A stretch of DNA of 64,000 nucleotides from Desulfosediminicola ganghwensis (lineage in GTDB: Bacteria; Desulfobacterota; Desulfobulbia; Desulfobulbales; Desulfocapsaceae), in NCBI RefSeq assembly GCF_005116675.2, contig NZ_CP050699.1, positions 4,831,001 through 4,895,000 on the forward strand, given 5' to 3'. Positions 18,421 to 26,362 of this stretch are shown here, piece after piece; within the stretch, counting starts at the first letter, position 1; each line of letters starts with the position of its first letter. A program made the position numbers and the translations under genes. A model generated the notes under the pieces. It searched no databases. It worked only from the letters and a program-made list of their open reading frames with translations, and was not told the origin of the DNA.

Positions 18421-19449
18421 TCAGGAGACCTCGCCGCCCACCACCAGGTAGACAACAGGAGCGTAGGCGGTAATCAGGATAAATATTATTAAAAACAGAA
18501 TACTGGCAGGTATAGCCATGGCTCTGTAACGACTGACGGGAACGGCCAGACCTGCCAGCTTTTTCAGGGGTTCGATGAGCCCTGATGTTGCTCCTAAAAA
18601 TGTGGCGGAAAACAATGATAAATAGATAGGAAATCCTATGTAGGAATAGTTGGCCTGCAAAATATCAAACGGGCATCTGTGTGAGGGCATGGCATATATA
18701 TATGAGGAAAAAAATACGATCACGGTCCAGAGGGCAGTTGGAAAGAACACAATCCAACCAGTCGTGTTTAACATTAATATTGCATTTGAATAACTTTTAC
18801 CTTTTTGGGCGGTGTAAAACAGTTGAATACCACTGGTGGCAAGAATGAAAGTGGTCAAATAGAGACTACCTAGGAGAAGTACAGGAGAATAAGGGTCAAG
18901 CAAGTTGTAACCGTCACCGGAGGAGGACTTGAACAGCACGCCGCAGCATGATGTGAGTACATCCGGTTCCAGTTTGATCAGGTACAGGAACTGGAACACA
19001 GCATCAACAACCATCAGTGGTAAGAGGAAAAAGAGAAAGATATACTTGGATTTCACTAAAGGATAACTCTCTGACTGATTATCCAGATGGTTAAGCAGCA
19101 GCCAGTAGCCGCAGAAAAACACCAAGACAATCTTCACAAGGAGCGTAACAATGCCATAATCATTGGCCAGGAATGCTCCCGTGGCACACATTGCACCAAC
19201 AAGCGCCCCTGAAAAGGCATCAGCCGCCAACACCAGCATAACTAAGGAAACAACCTGAAAGAAAAGAGCATATTTCATCAGCGCCGAAGTGAGCCAGACC
19301 TCTGTCTCTAATCTGATCTGTCGTGCGGTGTCTGCACCGGAATCCCAGAAACAGACAACTTTGATCCCACACCAGGCTGCCATCAGGCCGAGAAAAAGAA
19401 TACCGACCGAACAGATCATCAAAGCGATGGCCCAGCCGTTTACCAGCAT
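18421..19449 (-). CDS. Polytopic membrane protein, last gene of the NosL/ABC operon
   Basis: A 342-residue integral membrane protein with roughly eight or nine hydrophobic segments. Cysteines stand out: AAWCGIKVVCFW near the N-terminus, MCATG, an adjacent pair in LTSCCGVLF, and a PSHRCPFDILQANYSYIGFP motif near residue 270. The HxCPF motif followed by a YIGFP-type segment is reminiscent of membrane proteins I have seen beside NosL and FtsX-like genes, but I cannot name a family. The start ATG has GGGGGA seven bases upstream, inside the end of the ATPase gene, whose stop is two bases away; it is therefore translated with the operon. The cysteines suggest metal or thiol chemistry in the membrane, as an inference only. 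Confidence 0.8.
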   Translation of the reverse strand: MLVNGWAIALMICSVGILFLGLMAAWCGIKVVCFWDSGADTARQIRLETEVWLTSALMKYALFFQVVSLVMLVLAADAFSGALVGAMCATGAFLANDYGIVTLLVKIVLVFFCGYWLLLNHLDNQSESYPLVKSKYIFLFFLLPLMVVDAVFQFLYLIKLEPDVLTSCCGVLFKSSSGDGYNLLDPYSPVLLLGSLYLTTFILATSGIQLFYTAQKGKSYSNAILMLNTTGWIVFFPTALWTVIVFFSSYIYAMPSHRCPFDILQANYSYIGFPIYLSLFSATFLGATSGLIEPLKKLAGLAVPVSRYRAMAIPASILFLIIFILITAYAPVVYLVVGGEVS

Positions 19450-19451
19450 GC

Positions 19452-20189
19452 TCAGTCCCCCAGGACAACAGATCTTTCGTTCACCACATCCCTGAAACCA
19501 GACTGTTGATCAACCTCGGGTAGTACCCTGCCATCAACCACATCCATTACCCGATCTATCTCAACACGCTCGAAAACACGAGGGTCGTGTGACGCTATAA
19601 CAATTGTCTTGCCTTGCTTTTTCAGCTGAGCTATCGAATCCATAAAAGAAGTCGCCAGACCAGAGTCCAGGTGAGCGGTGGGTTCATCGGCAATGATTAC
19701 TGGAGGATTATTAATAAGCGCCCGGCATATGGCTACACGCTGCAGTTCGCCCCCTGAGATGCTGTCCGCCTTGAAATATGCCCGCTCCATAAGATGGTAA
19801 CTGCTCAACAGGGCTGCCGCCCTTTCGGTTCGATCTTTGCCGGAAACACCTGCCGGAAACAGCGGCAAACTGACATTTTCGATTACGCTGAGATCCCCGA
19901 TTATATTGAAATCCTGAAAAATGAATCCAATTTTTTCTCTTCTGAACCGGCAGAGAAAATGATCTGGTAACCTGGACACCTTTTTGCCACCCAGCTCAGC
20001 CCTGCCGCTCGACGGAGGAAATATGCAGCCGATTATAGAAAGAAGTGTTGTTTTACCTGAGCCGGATGCACCGCGCAGACAGACCATTTCTCCGCTCGCT
20101 ATTGCCAGGTCAACCCTCTGGAGAGCAATGACTTCATTCGACTCGCCCCGGTTATAAATCTTTGTCACTCCTTCAAGCTCAATCCGCAT
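19452..20189 (-). CDS. ABC transporter ATP-binding protein, LolD/MacB type
   Basis: A 245-residue ATPase of the type that pairs with FtsX/MacB-like permeases. Walker A is LRGASGSGKTTLLSIIG (about residues 37-50), the Q loop sits in FIFQDFNII, the signature is SISGGELQRVAICRALI, Walker B is PVIIADEPTAHLD, and the switch histidine is in VIASHD. The permease gene ends one base upstream and the membrane protein gene begins two bases downstream, so the partner assignment is strong. These ATPases usually drive conformational work on periplasmic or lipoprotein substrates rather than classical import. What this one moves is unknown; the NosL and redoxin genes in the operon suggest copper or thiol handling. 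Confidence 0.92.
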   Translation of the reverse strand: MRIELEGVTKIYNRGESNEVIALQRVDLAIASGEMVCLRGASGSGKTTLLSIIGCIFPPSSGRAELGGKKVSRLPDHFLCRFRREKIGFIFQDFNIIGDLSVIENVSLPLFPAGVSGKDRTERAAALLSSYHLMERAYFKADSISGGELQRVAICRALINNPPVIIADEPTAHLDSGLATSFMDSIAQLKKQGKTIVIASHDPRVFERVEIDRVMDVVDGRVLPEVDQQSGFRDVVNERSVVLGD

Positions 20190-20190
20190 G

Positions 20191-21381
20191 CTACACCACC
20201 GTATCTGCTCTCACGACTGAACTGCGCCAGGATGGAACTACGGTGGCGCAGAGATATGGGAGTACCGAAAAAGCGAGGATCAATATAATATCTTCGACCA
20301 GCAGGGGTGGGGCAATAGTCAGCCCCGGTCTCAAAACGGACCACCCCAACAACAACGGTTTGAAGATAGCCCCCTGCCACCACATTATATGTACCCAGGC
20401 CAGGCCATAACCCAGCAGAAACGCTAACAGAGAAACAAGCGTGGACTCCCAGAATCGCACTGCCATCACATCGGCGGTCTCCCAACCGAGCACTTTGAGT
20501 ATTCCAACTTCCCGAATATCTTCCCTGGTGAGCCCTGATGCCTTGTCATAGGCAAGAATTGCGAACGCAGCTAGTGATGCCAACAGGCAGAAGCTTCCGA
20601 AACCACTCCGCCAGCCAAACACGACACTGTACGTCTTAAGTATCTGATCTCGAGTCAACACCCGGGTGCCAGGTAAACGATCTGCAATTTTCGCAGCAAT
20701 AGTGTCGATCTCCCTTGGGTTACCGGCATAAACCATGAGATCTGTTATCTCATCTTCGCCCATGGCAAACAGATTTCTTGCGGCCCCGAGCGAAACAAGC
20801 AAGATATCCCCGGTTACCGGCTCAGTTTTCTCATCAAATACGCCGGTGGTTGTGAAGGAAACCAATTCAAGGTCTGGGCGAAATAGAGAAAAACTCTTAC
20901 GTTCACCAAGCCCCATCGATCTGCGCACTCCCGTGCTCAACACCACATCTCCCATGCTACCGGCTGTCGGCAATTCTCCTTTGATGCCCTCAACAGGCAG
21001 GGCATGGGAACCATTTTCTGCCAAGTCGAGCCCCACCACGGTGTAGTTCGCTCCGTTCTTTTCATCGAAATAGTAACCCCAGATTCTGGGTGTTATAGAC
21101 TTAATTCCAAAAATATCATCTATTCTGGTTGCGGCATCTGCTGTCAACGATACCTGGCGTCCGGCTACCAACTGCTGCACGGTAATCTCCGGTGCATGCT
21201 TGAGCACCTGAGCCGCCAACTCGGTCAGCCCGCGACTCATGAGCAGAAATGAGGAAAAAAGAAAAATGACCAGACTGAAAATGACGAGTATGCCGAAATT
21301 TTTTGTTTTCTTCCTGTTGAGAGATCCCAGAGTGTAGTCCAGGATATTCAGCTGGCGCTGCAACTTGAGCCGAATACTCAT
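20191..21381 (-). CDS. ABC transporter permease, FtsX/MacB type
   Basis: A 396-residue permease with the layout of the MacB/LolCE superfamily: one N-terminal membrane helix (about residues 25-50), a periplasmic domain of about 200 residues, and three C-terminal helices (from about 265, 310 and 365). The conserved cytoplasmic segment TREDIREVGILKVLGWETADVM is the coupling element that contacts the ATPase. Its start codon overlaps the stop of the preceding small gene by one base (TAATG), and the ATPase gene follows after one base. The periplasmic domain is where it could meet NosL or the redoxin lipoprotein of the same operon. Substrate unknown. Confidence 0.9.
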   Translation of the reverse strand: MSIRLKLQRQLNILDYTLGSLNRKKTKNFGILVIFSLVIFLFSSFLLMSRGLTELAAQVLKHAPEITVQQLVAGRQVSLTADAATRIDDIFGIKSITPRIWGYYFDEKNGANYTVVGLDLAENGSHALPVEGIKGELPTAGSMGDVVLSTGVRRSMGLGERKSFSLFRPDLELVSFTTTGVFDEKTEPVTGDILLVSLGAARNLFAMGEDEITDLMVYAGNPREIDTIAAKIADRLPGTRVLTRDQILKTYSVVFGWRSGFGSFCLLASLAAFAILAYDKASGLTREDIREVGILKVLGWETADVMAVRFWESTLVSLLAFLLGYGLAWVHIMWWQGAIFKPLLLGWSVLRPGLTIAPPLLVEDIILILAFSVLPYLCATVVPSWRSSVVRADTVV

Positions 21382-21671
21382 TATTGAACCGGCCGGAAGA
21401 AAGAGCCTGAAGGGAAGTGTTCCAACGCCCCGGGATGATCCATAAATGGAACCACCTCATCGCTCACCGCAGGGTGTCTGGTGTACCTGGCCTCAGTTGA
21501 TAGAGCCAGATCAGAAAGGCCCATCAGCGATACCATTTCACCAGCTACCGCATAAGATGCAAGAACATCTGTTCTTCGCTCCATTATGCTCACCAGAAGT
21601 GTTAGCATTGATAGAATTACAGCCACAACCAAAAGACAAAACAGGCGAAGTCGAGGGATCGTGCCGCTCAT
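21381..21671 (-). CDS. Small membrane-anchored protein of the NosL/ABC operon, 96 residues
   Basis: One N-terminal hydrophobic helix (about residues 8-27) is followed by an extracytoplasmic tail of about 65 residues with LSDLALSTEARYTRHPAVS and, near the end, DHPGALEHFPSGSFF. I recall closely similar short proteins with a TEARYTRH...HP.ALEHFPSGS pattern encoded next to NosL and FtsX-like permease genes in other bacteria, so it is likely a dedicated subunit rather than a chance frame; no function is known to me. Its start overlaps the nosL stop by four bases and its stop overlaps the permease start by one, which implies coupled translation. Histidines and a glutamate are the only potential ligand residues, with no cysteine in the tail. 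Confidence 0.8.
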   Translation of the reverse strand: MSGTIPRLRLFCLLVVAVILSMLTLLVSIMERRTDVLASYAVAGEMVSLMGLSDLALSTEARYTRHPAVSDEVVPFMDHPGALEHFPSGSFFRPVQ

Positions 21672-22192
21672 TTCTTCATGCCGCCCATCATCTTGTGCCC
21701 TTTTCGAATACTTTGCACAAGCTCATTATCGATTTCATCAAATAAGAGAACTCTTTTGCCGCGGTGATCTTTAGCAAAATTCTTAGCGGCCTCCATGGTT
21801 TCGAAAGGCACAAACTCATTTCCCATGGGACCATAAACATCACTGCCCATTACATAAAACGCCTGCTCGCCGTCTATCCACTCCTGACTGTAGTAATCCC
21901 GTACCACCACATCTCCAACAGTTGCATCACCTGCGCCAAAATCCTTTGGTGACATGTAATACGCCAACATGTCCTTGGGACCGTCAAACATTTCCACCCT
22001 GTCATCCGACAAACGAATCTGAGCAACCCAGGTCGGATACTTACTGACAAACATTCCGCAGACCGGGCAGCGATCTCTGGCGGTCACCACAGCAAGAGGT
22101 TTACTTTCGCCGGCTTTGGAGTTCACTACAATTATCGCCCCTTCCACCAGCAAAAACACCATGACAAGTGTCAAACCAACAATTCGTTTCAT
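21668..22192 (-). CDS. nosL: NosL-family copper-binding protein
   Basis: A 174-residue protein with an N-terminal hydrophobic segment (MKRIVGLTLVMVFLLVEGAI) and the NosL core: RDRCPVCGMFVSKYPTW, then ..DRVEMFDGPKDMLAYYM.. and DYYSQEWIDGEQAFYV, ending in a basic and methionine-rich tail (KGHKMMGGMKK). NosL proteins bind Cu(I) and help deliver copper to nitrous oxide reductase, but many homologues, like this one, occur without nosZ nearby and presumably serve other metal targets. The ATG at 22192 is preferred because GAGGGG lies eight bases upstream; a GTG at 22201 is the alternative. The protein lacks an obvious lipobox. It overlaps the next gene by four bases. Confidence 0.85.
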   Translation of the reverse strand: MKRIVGLTLVMVFLLVEGAIIVVNSKAGESKPLAVVTARDRCPVCGMFVSKYPTWVAQIRLSDDRVEMFDGPKDMLAYYMSPKDFGAGDATVGDVVVRDYYSQEWIDGEQAFYVMGSDVYGPMGNEFVPFETMEAAKNFAKDHRGKRVLLFDEIDNELVQSIRKGHKMMGGMKK

Positions 22193-22238
22193 CAATTTCA
22201 CCCCTCAAATGATGTGCGGTGCAACCATTGAACGTTTT

Positions 22239-22757
22239 TTAATTTTCATGCAAATACTCTCCCAGCAATTCTTCAAATTCAGCTTCGCCCACCCCACCGA
22301 AAAGAGTTGCCAGTATACGCCTGTCCGGGCCGATCATAAAAGTCTGAGGATAAATTTTGACGTTAAACAAATCCGCCAACCTGGCATCCTCATCCATCAC
22401 CACATGAAATTTAATACCCAGTTTTTCTATATAGTCATCCACAGCCTGGCGCTCTTCAAAGAAGCTGCTCACATAGACGATGGTCAGACCCTTGTCCTTA
22501 TATTTACTGTAATATTGATTAAATAACGGGGTATCAGCTTTACAGAATTTGCAATTGGTTTCCCAGAACCTGACAATCACCGGTTTCCCCCCCAGATTTG
22601 AAAGCACAATCACATCACCTTCCAGATCCCGGGCCATAAAATCAGGCGCCTCATCACCAGCCATAAGCGGCCCGCCGGTTCTCTCCTGCTTGCACCCGAA
22701 AAACAAAAAAATAACACAAGAAAAAAGTAGAAACCAATTGAATGTCAGGTTCTTCAC
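22239..22757 (-). CDS. TlpA-like redoxin lipoprotein
   Basis: A 172-residue thioredoxin-fold protein of the TlpA/ResA kind. The start has a hydrophobic segment ending in a lipobox-like FLFFGC, so it is probably a lipoprotein. The redox motif is CKFC in VRFWETNCKFCKADTPLF, and the cis-proline loop is IYPQTFMIGPD. Such proteins keep periplasmic thiols or metal-binding cysteines reduced. It is the first gene of the operon: the GTG at 22757 follows AAAGGAGG at about nine bases, and nosL starts within 50 bases of its stop. Reducing the NosL CxxC is the obvious hypothesis. The upstream region is shared with the divergent XRE/two-CW regulator gene. Confidence 0.9.
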   Translation of the reverse strand: MKNLTFNWFLLFSCVIFLFFGCKQERTGGPLMAGDEAPDFMARDLEGDVIVLSNLGGKPVIVRFWETNCKFCKADTPLFNQYYSKYKDKGLTIVYVSSFFEERQAVDDYIEKLGIKFHVVMDEDARLADLFNVKIYPQTFMIGPDRRILATLFGGVGEAEFEELLGEYLHEN

Positions 22758-23123
22758 TGCCTACAACCTCCTTTCCCATGCGGGTTCAGGCATCAGTCCA
22801 TTTCTAGCTGCTCCCCCTCACCGTTGTCCGTGTCCATATTTCATTTTTTTCAACTTGTCGAACTTGTGCGGCCTGTGCTTCCATGGTACAGTGTGGCACC
22901 AAATGCATCATATATAATTGTTTTACCAGAAGTATACACGTTGCCTAACGATTGCTTAAGGACTTTATACTCCTGTTGTCCGTAAGGTTGGATACAGGCA
23001 AAACAACCCGGAATCAACAGGTCGGTCAAGCAGGCGCAAAACACTTCTGGACCGTAGTGTGGCACAATTTGTATTGCCTGAGGTCCACCAACACTCAGGC
23101 TATTGATTTTGGCTAGGAATGTT
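22758..23123. promoter_or_regulatory. Divergent regulatory region with direct and inverted repeats
   Basis: This 366-bp region separates the redoxin-NosL-ABC operon from the XRE regulator. It contains AGTGTGGCAC twice (22890-22899 and 23056-23065), the second followed by ACAATTTG, and an inverted repeat GCCTGAG/CTCAGGC across 11 bases (23076-23100) that ends 23 bases before the regulator start. The set suggests regulated divergent promoters. A leftward frame of 119 codons runs across it and into the regulator gene, but it looks like a shadow. Confidence 0.5.
23076..23100. promoter_or_regulatory. Candidate operator for the XRE/two-CW regulator
   Basis: GCCTGAG and CTCAGGC form a perfect 7-bp inverted repeat with 11 bases between, just before the ATG at 23124. 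XRE proteins bind such dyads as dimers, and autoregulation is common. It is also within 320 bp of the divergent redoxin start. Confidence 0.4.
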
Positions 23124-23501
23124 ATGGAAAATACAGATTTTCTCCAGATCCGGAAGCGCTTAGGCAAAACCCAGAAAGAGCTTGCAGCTTTGCTGGGTAC
23201 TTCACTCAAAGCCGTCAGCAGTTACGAGCAAGGTTGGCGCGGTATACCTGCCCATGTGGAAAGGCAGTTATTCTTTTTACTGTCGCAGAAAAGTGGCAAG
23301 CGCCACAACATGAAAAACTGCTGGGAAACAAAGCGTTGCCCCGAGAAAAAGCGTCGCCAGTGTCCCGCATGGGAGTTCGATGCAGGTCAGATTTGCTGGT
23401 TTATCAACGGCACTATCTGCAACTCAACGAACAGATCCAGTTGGGAAGAAAAGATTGAAGTCTGCAAGGAATGTCAGATAATGAAACGAGCCTGCTGCTA
23501 G
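23124..23501 (+). CDS. XRE-type regulator with cysteine-rich two-CW tail
   Basis: A 125-residue protein. Residues 1-60 are an XRE helix-turn-helix (RKRLGKTQKELAALLGTSLKAVSSYEQG). Residues 65-125 hold nine cysteines and three tryptophans in the pattern of the two-CW domain: NCWETKRCP, RRQCPAWE, ICWFINGTIC and a terminal CKEC...ACC. Such tails probably bind a metal or iron-sulfur cluster, so the protein may sense redox state or metal. AGGA lies eight bases before the ATG at 23124; an upstream in-frame ATG at 23103 is less likely. It is divergent to the redoxin-NosL-ABC operon, which makes it the natural candidate regulator. Family assignment rests on motif recollection. Confidence 0.85.
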   Translation: MENTDFLQIRKRLGKTQKELAALLGTSLKAVSSYEQGWRGIPAHVERQLFFLLSQKSGKRHNMKNCWETKRCPEKKRRQCPAWEFDAGQICWFINGTICNSTNRSSWEEKIEVCKECQIMKRACC

Positions 23502-23626
23502 ACAGGTTCGTTTTCGGACTCATCAGAGAGCTTGAAGGTTTGCGTTCAGAGGGTGAACTTGAGGCCTGACACCTAACCGACAAAAGGACTCCACCAGGTC
23601 TCCATTCGACATAACAGGAATTGCGA

Positions 23627-24649
23627 TCAGATATCCACAGACTGCAATTCCTGTGGCGTGTTTATATTGCTCCAGGCAAACTGCAGTTCCTCAGGCACAG
23701 GCAACAATTTCGTCTTTGCAAAATCAGCCACTCTGCCTATGCGCCTCTCCCCCATTGCACAAAGCTTCTCAAAATAGTGTTTGCTCTGAGGTTCATACCT
23801 GGCAAAAAGCGGTTCAGCCGTTCTGCCATCGGTAAGAGTGGGCAAGCCCGCCCAGCCTCCCAAAACCGGGCTATCCAGAACCCAGCGAACAGCCTCCTCC
23901 GAGATATGCGGCATATCACAAGCAAGAAGCAGCCAGGATACATCGGGTTGCCATCGCATGGCAGATAATATACCTGTCAATGGCCCCTGCACATCCGGAA
24001 TATCAGGAATCCTCGGCAAAAAGGCAAGAGATTGCGGGACACTGCCTTTGCCAGAAAGTACGACCCCATCCACATGGGGCTCAAGAAGTCGCACCACCCG
24101 CTCTAACCAGGTAGTTCCATTCTTATCTTTCAGCAGATGTTTCGGTTGGCCCATTCGTGAGCTTTTACCACCGATCAGGATACAAGCCCAGACAGGTCTC
24201 TTTTTCTGTAATCTGCCGGCGTGTGTCCAGATAGTTTCAAAACCGTCTTGCAGGGTGCCATCGCCCAATATGAGCTCACGGTTATTTTCCGCCTTTTCCT
24301 GTAAGCCCCCATGGGCAAATGTTAACTGCCAGAAATCTTTAATATCTTCTTCGCCTTCAACAAACACCAGATCGTGAGAACGGAGCAGCTCCCTGGCCTG
24401 CACCAGTAGTTGATGCTCGTCACCCACGAACGAGTAACCTGCAACAATGTCTGACAGGGATCCTTCCAGGTTCAACGACGTACATGCGCCCGACAGGGCT
24501 CCAGCAACCAGTGAGTCATAGCGGATGAGTGATATTTCAAGTCCGGCTTCGACAAAAAGCGGCAATAACGAATACACAGTTTCACGCAACTCATTGCCTT
24601 GGCCAGCTGGGATACAGTAAACAGGCAAATTCAAACAAGACGCTCCCAT
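23627..24649 (-). CDS. mobA: MobA-type molybdenum cofactor guanylyltransferase with a degenerate MobB-like head
   Basis: The C-terminal 190 residues (about 155-340) are a MobA nucleotidyltransferase, which attaches GMP to molybdopterin: ILIGGKSSRMGQPKHLL, DVQGPLTGILSAM, and the metal-binding SWLLLACDMPHIS. The first 150 residues resemble a MobB domain by order and length (LPVYCIPAGQGNELRETVYSL, EISLIRYD, HDLVFVEG) but have no Walker A lysine; GQGNE stands where a GxxGxGK loop would be. It may therefore be a non-catalytic head. The ATG at 24649 is chosen because GGAGG lies six bases upstream. The gene sits 28 bp downstream of mqnD on the same strand. Confidence 0.87.
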   Translation of the reverse strand: MGASCLNLPVYCIPAGQGNELRETVYSLLPLFVEAGLEISLIRYDSLVAGALSGACTSLNLEGSLSDIVAGYSFVGDEHQLLVQARELLRSHDLVFVEGEEDIKDFWQLTFAHGGLQEKAENNRELILGDGTLQDGFETIWTHAGRLQKKRPVWACILIGGKSSRMGQPKHLLKDKNGTTWLERVVRLLEPHVDGVVLSGKGSVPQSLAFLPRIPDIPDVQGPLTGILSAMRWQPDVSWLLLACDMPHISEEAVRWVLDSPVLGGWAGLPTLTDGRTAEPLFARYEPQSKHYFEKLCAMGERRIGRVADFAKTKLLPVPEELQFAWSNINTPQELQSVDI

Positions 24650-24677
24650 TACCACCCTCCGACACAGAGTCTCACGT

Positions 24678-25523
24678 TCATATCCTTAAACCTGAATTGC
24701 TTGGCGGCAGGGCTCCTGCCTCACGCCCACGGGCAAGAAAAAGCTCGATTGCCGCAAAACCCTCTGCGCCGAGGTCACGTGAATAATCATTGACATAAAG
24801 ACCGATATGGCTCTGCACCACCTTTTCGTCCATCTCCTGGCTATACTGACGAATATAGTCCAGGCAGGCTTCCGGCTTTTTGAAAGCAAACTCCACACTC
24901 GCGCCAATCGTCCTTTCGATTTGCAGCACCTTATCCCTCCCCAAACTTCTCCTGGCCACAATCGCCCCCAGCGGGATAGGCATGCCCGACTGATCTTCCC
25001 ACCATTGCCCCAGATCCTGCAGGCAGAAGAGTCCATACTGCTGGTAGGTAAAACGGCTCTCATGAATAATCACCCCGGCATCCACTTCGCCATTCTTCAC
25101 CGCATCCATGATCATGTCAAAACGCATCTCCACCAGATTGCTACAGCCGGGAAGCAGCATTTGCAATAACAGCGCCGCCGTTGTGTATTTGCCCGGGATA
25201 GCTATCCGTTTATCCTTGAGATGGTCAATATCCACCTCTTTGCCTGTAACCAACAGTGGGCCACAGCCACGACCGAGAGCACTGCCTGTTGCCAGTACGC
25301 AATATTCGTCGAGGACATGACCGAGCGCATGGAAGCTCAGCTTGGTTACATCCAGTCTGGACTGGAGTGCCCAGCTATTCAGGGTTTCAACATCTTCCAG
25401 ATACGGCGCACCATAGCTGAGCCCGCCGAGATCGACTTTACCATGCATCATTGCATAAAAAATAAAGGTATCGTTGGGACACGGAGAGTAGCCCAGCGAT
25501 AGCTGAGAGCGCGATTCACTCAT
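24678..25523 (-). CDS. mqnD: 1,4-dihydroxy-6-naphthoate synthase (futalosine menaquinone pathway)
   Basis: MqnD converts cyclic de-hypoxanthinylfutalosine to 1,4-dihydroxy-6-naphthoate. The 281-residue protein begins with the hallmark LSLGYSPCPNDTFIFYA and continues with the periplasmic-binding-protein-like fold of MqnA/MqnD (DVTKLSFHALGHVLDEY, GKEVDIDHLKDKRIAIPGKYTTA, DAGVIIHESRFTYQ). The histidine in IIHESRF corresponds to the expected catalytic position. It overlaps mqnB by four bases (ATGA), so the two form an operon, with mobA downstream. Together they show that menaquinone is made by the futalosine route. Confidence 0.95.
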   Translation of the reverse strand: MSESRSQLSLGYSPCPNDTFIFYAMMHGKVDLGGLSYGAPYLEDVETLNSWALQSRLDVTKLSFHALGHVLDEYCVLATGSALGRGCGPLLVTGKEVDIDHLKDKRIAIPGKYTTAALLLQMLLPGCSNLVEMRFDMIMDAVKNGEVDAGVIIHESRFTYQQYGLFCLQDLGQWWEDQSGMPIPLGAIVARRSLGRDKVLQIERTIGASVEFAFKKPEACLDYIRQYSQEMDEKVVQSHIGLYVNDYSRDLGAEGFAAIELFLARGREAGALPPSNSGLRI

Positions 25524-26182
25524 AAAAACTCCTTTAACAACAGGGCGGCGGTCTCGCCTGCCTTTTCACAGGCCCGGCTGAGTTGCCAGTTCTGCAGATT
25601 TCTATCTTCCACCATGTTTGAGATCACCCGGATCTCCAGCATGGGAATATCATACAATGCGCAAACCCTGGCCGCGGCAGCGCCCTCCATATTCTCACAG
25701 AGGCCATTGGAGTACCTGCGTAGCGACTCCCCCCGACGCCTGGTGCCACTGGCGCAATTGACCGTTACAAAATTGCCAACGACATGTTCAAGCCCTGCTG
25801 CGGAGAGTGCAGCTGTCGCCCTGTTGAGCAAGGATCGGCTGAGCGGGTAGTTACTGCATGGGACCAGATCGCTGGAAAAATATTCCAGCTCATCTCCGAC
25901 CTCGACGCCGAGATCGCCGAGAAATTCCTGTTCAGCCAGACACAGGGAGAGCAGCCCGGCCCGCTGCTCGTGCTCAGCCGGATGGATATACGCGCCGCCA
26001 ACACCAAACTGCAGCACACCTTTAACCTGCCGGTGATGCTGGGCCAGATACTGTCCGAGCCGGGCAGCAGTCTCCAATATACCGACCCCGGAAATCATGA
26101 GCGCCCAGCGTTCACTTTCCGCCCCCATTCGGGAACGAAGAGAAGCAGCTTCCATTTCAGTTGCAGCAACCGCAAGTATCAT
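25520..26182 (-). CDS. mqnB: Futalosine hydrolase
   Basis: MqnB cleaves futalosine to hypoxanthine and dehypoxanthinylfutalosine. The 220-residue protein has the purine-nucleosidase/phosphorylase fold: MILAVAATEMEAASLRS at the start, QFGVGGAYIHPAE, the substrate-binding TVNCASGTRRRGESL and NMEGAAAARVCALYDIPMLEIRVISN. It overlaps mqnD by four bases. A GGAG stands 14 bases before the ATG, which is distant. It is divergent to queA. mqnA, mqnC and mqnE are not in the window. Confidence 0.94.
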   Translation of the reverse strand: MILAVAATEMEAASLRSRMGAESERWALMISGVGILETAARLGQYLAQHHRQVKGVLQFGVGGAYIHPAEHEQRAGLLSLCLAEQEFLGDLGVEVGDELEYFSSDLVPCSNYPLSRSLLNRATAALSAAGLEHVVGNFVTVNCASGTRRRGESLRRYSNGLCENMEGAAAARVCALYDIPMLEIRVISNMVEDRNLQNWQLSRACEKAGETAALLLKEFL

Positions 26183-26253
26183 GGTATTGAGATCAACTCC
26201 ATAGTTTGCCAGACACCTCTTTTAAAACGCACGCTAGCGGACTAGAAGAGTTG

Positions 26254-26283
26254 TTGGCCGTTTTCACTACTGATCATTATAGT
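26254..26283 (+). promoter_or_regulatory. Possible sigma-70 promoter for queA
   Basis: TTGGCC and TATAGT are separated by 18 bases, about 80 bp before the queA start. The -35 match is moderate. It lies in the mqnB/queA divergent region and is the best candidate seen there. Confidence 0.35.
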
Positions 26284-26362
26284 ACACAATATGCTACAAA
26301 GCAGGACTCCTGCTAAGCACCAGATGACCAGACGAATTTCAAAGCAGGGACAGTATACCCCA

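Noticed and set aside
18264-18455. Leftward 63-codon frame after the NosL/ABC operon
   Set aside because: Its first third is out-of-frame sequence of the polytopic membrane protein gene and the rest has no ribosome binding site or family signal.
22850-23209. Leftward frame of 119 codons across the redoxin/XRE intergenic region
   Set aside because: It overlaps the XRE gene antisense and the repeat region, has no ribosome binding site and no recognisable domain; it is most likely a shadow.
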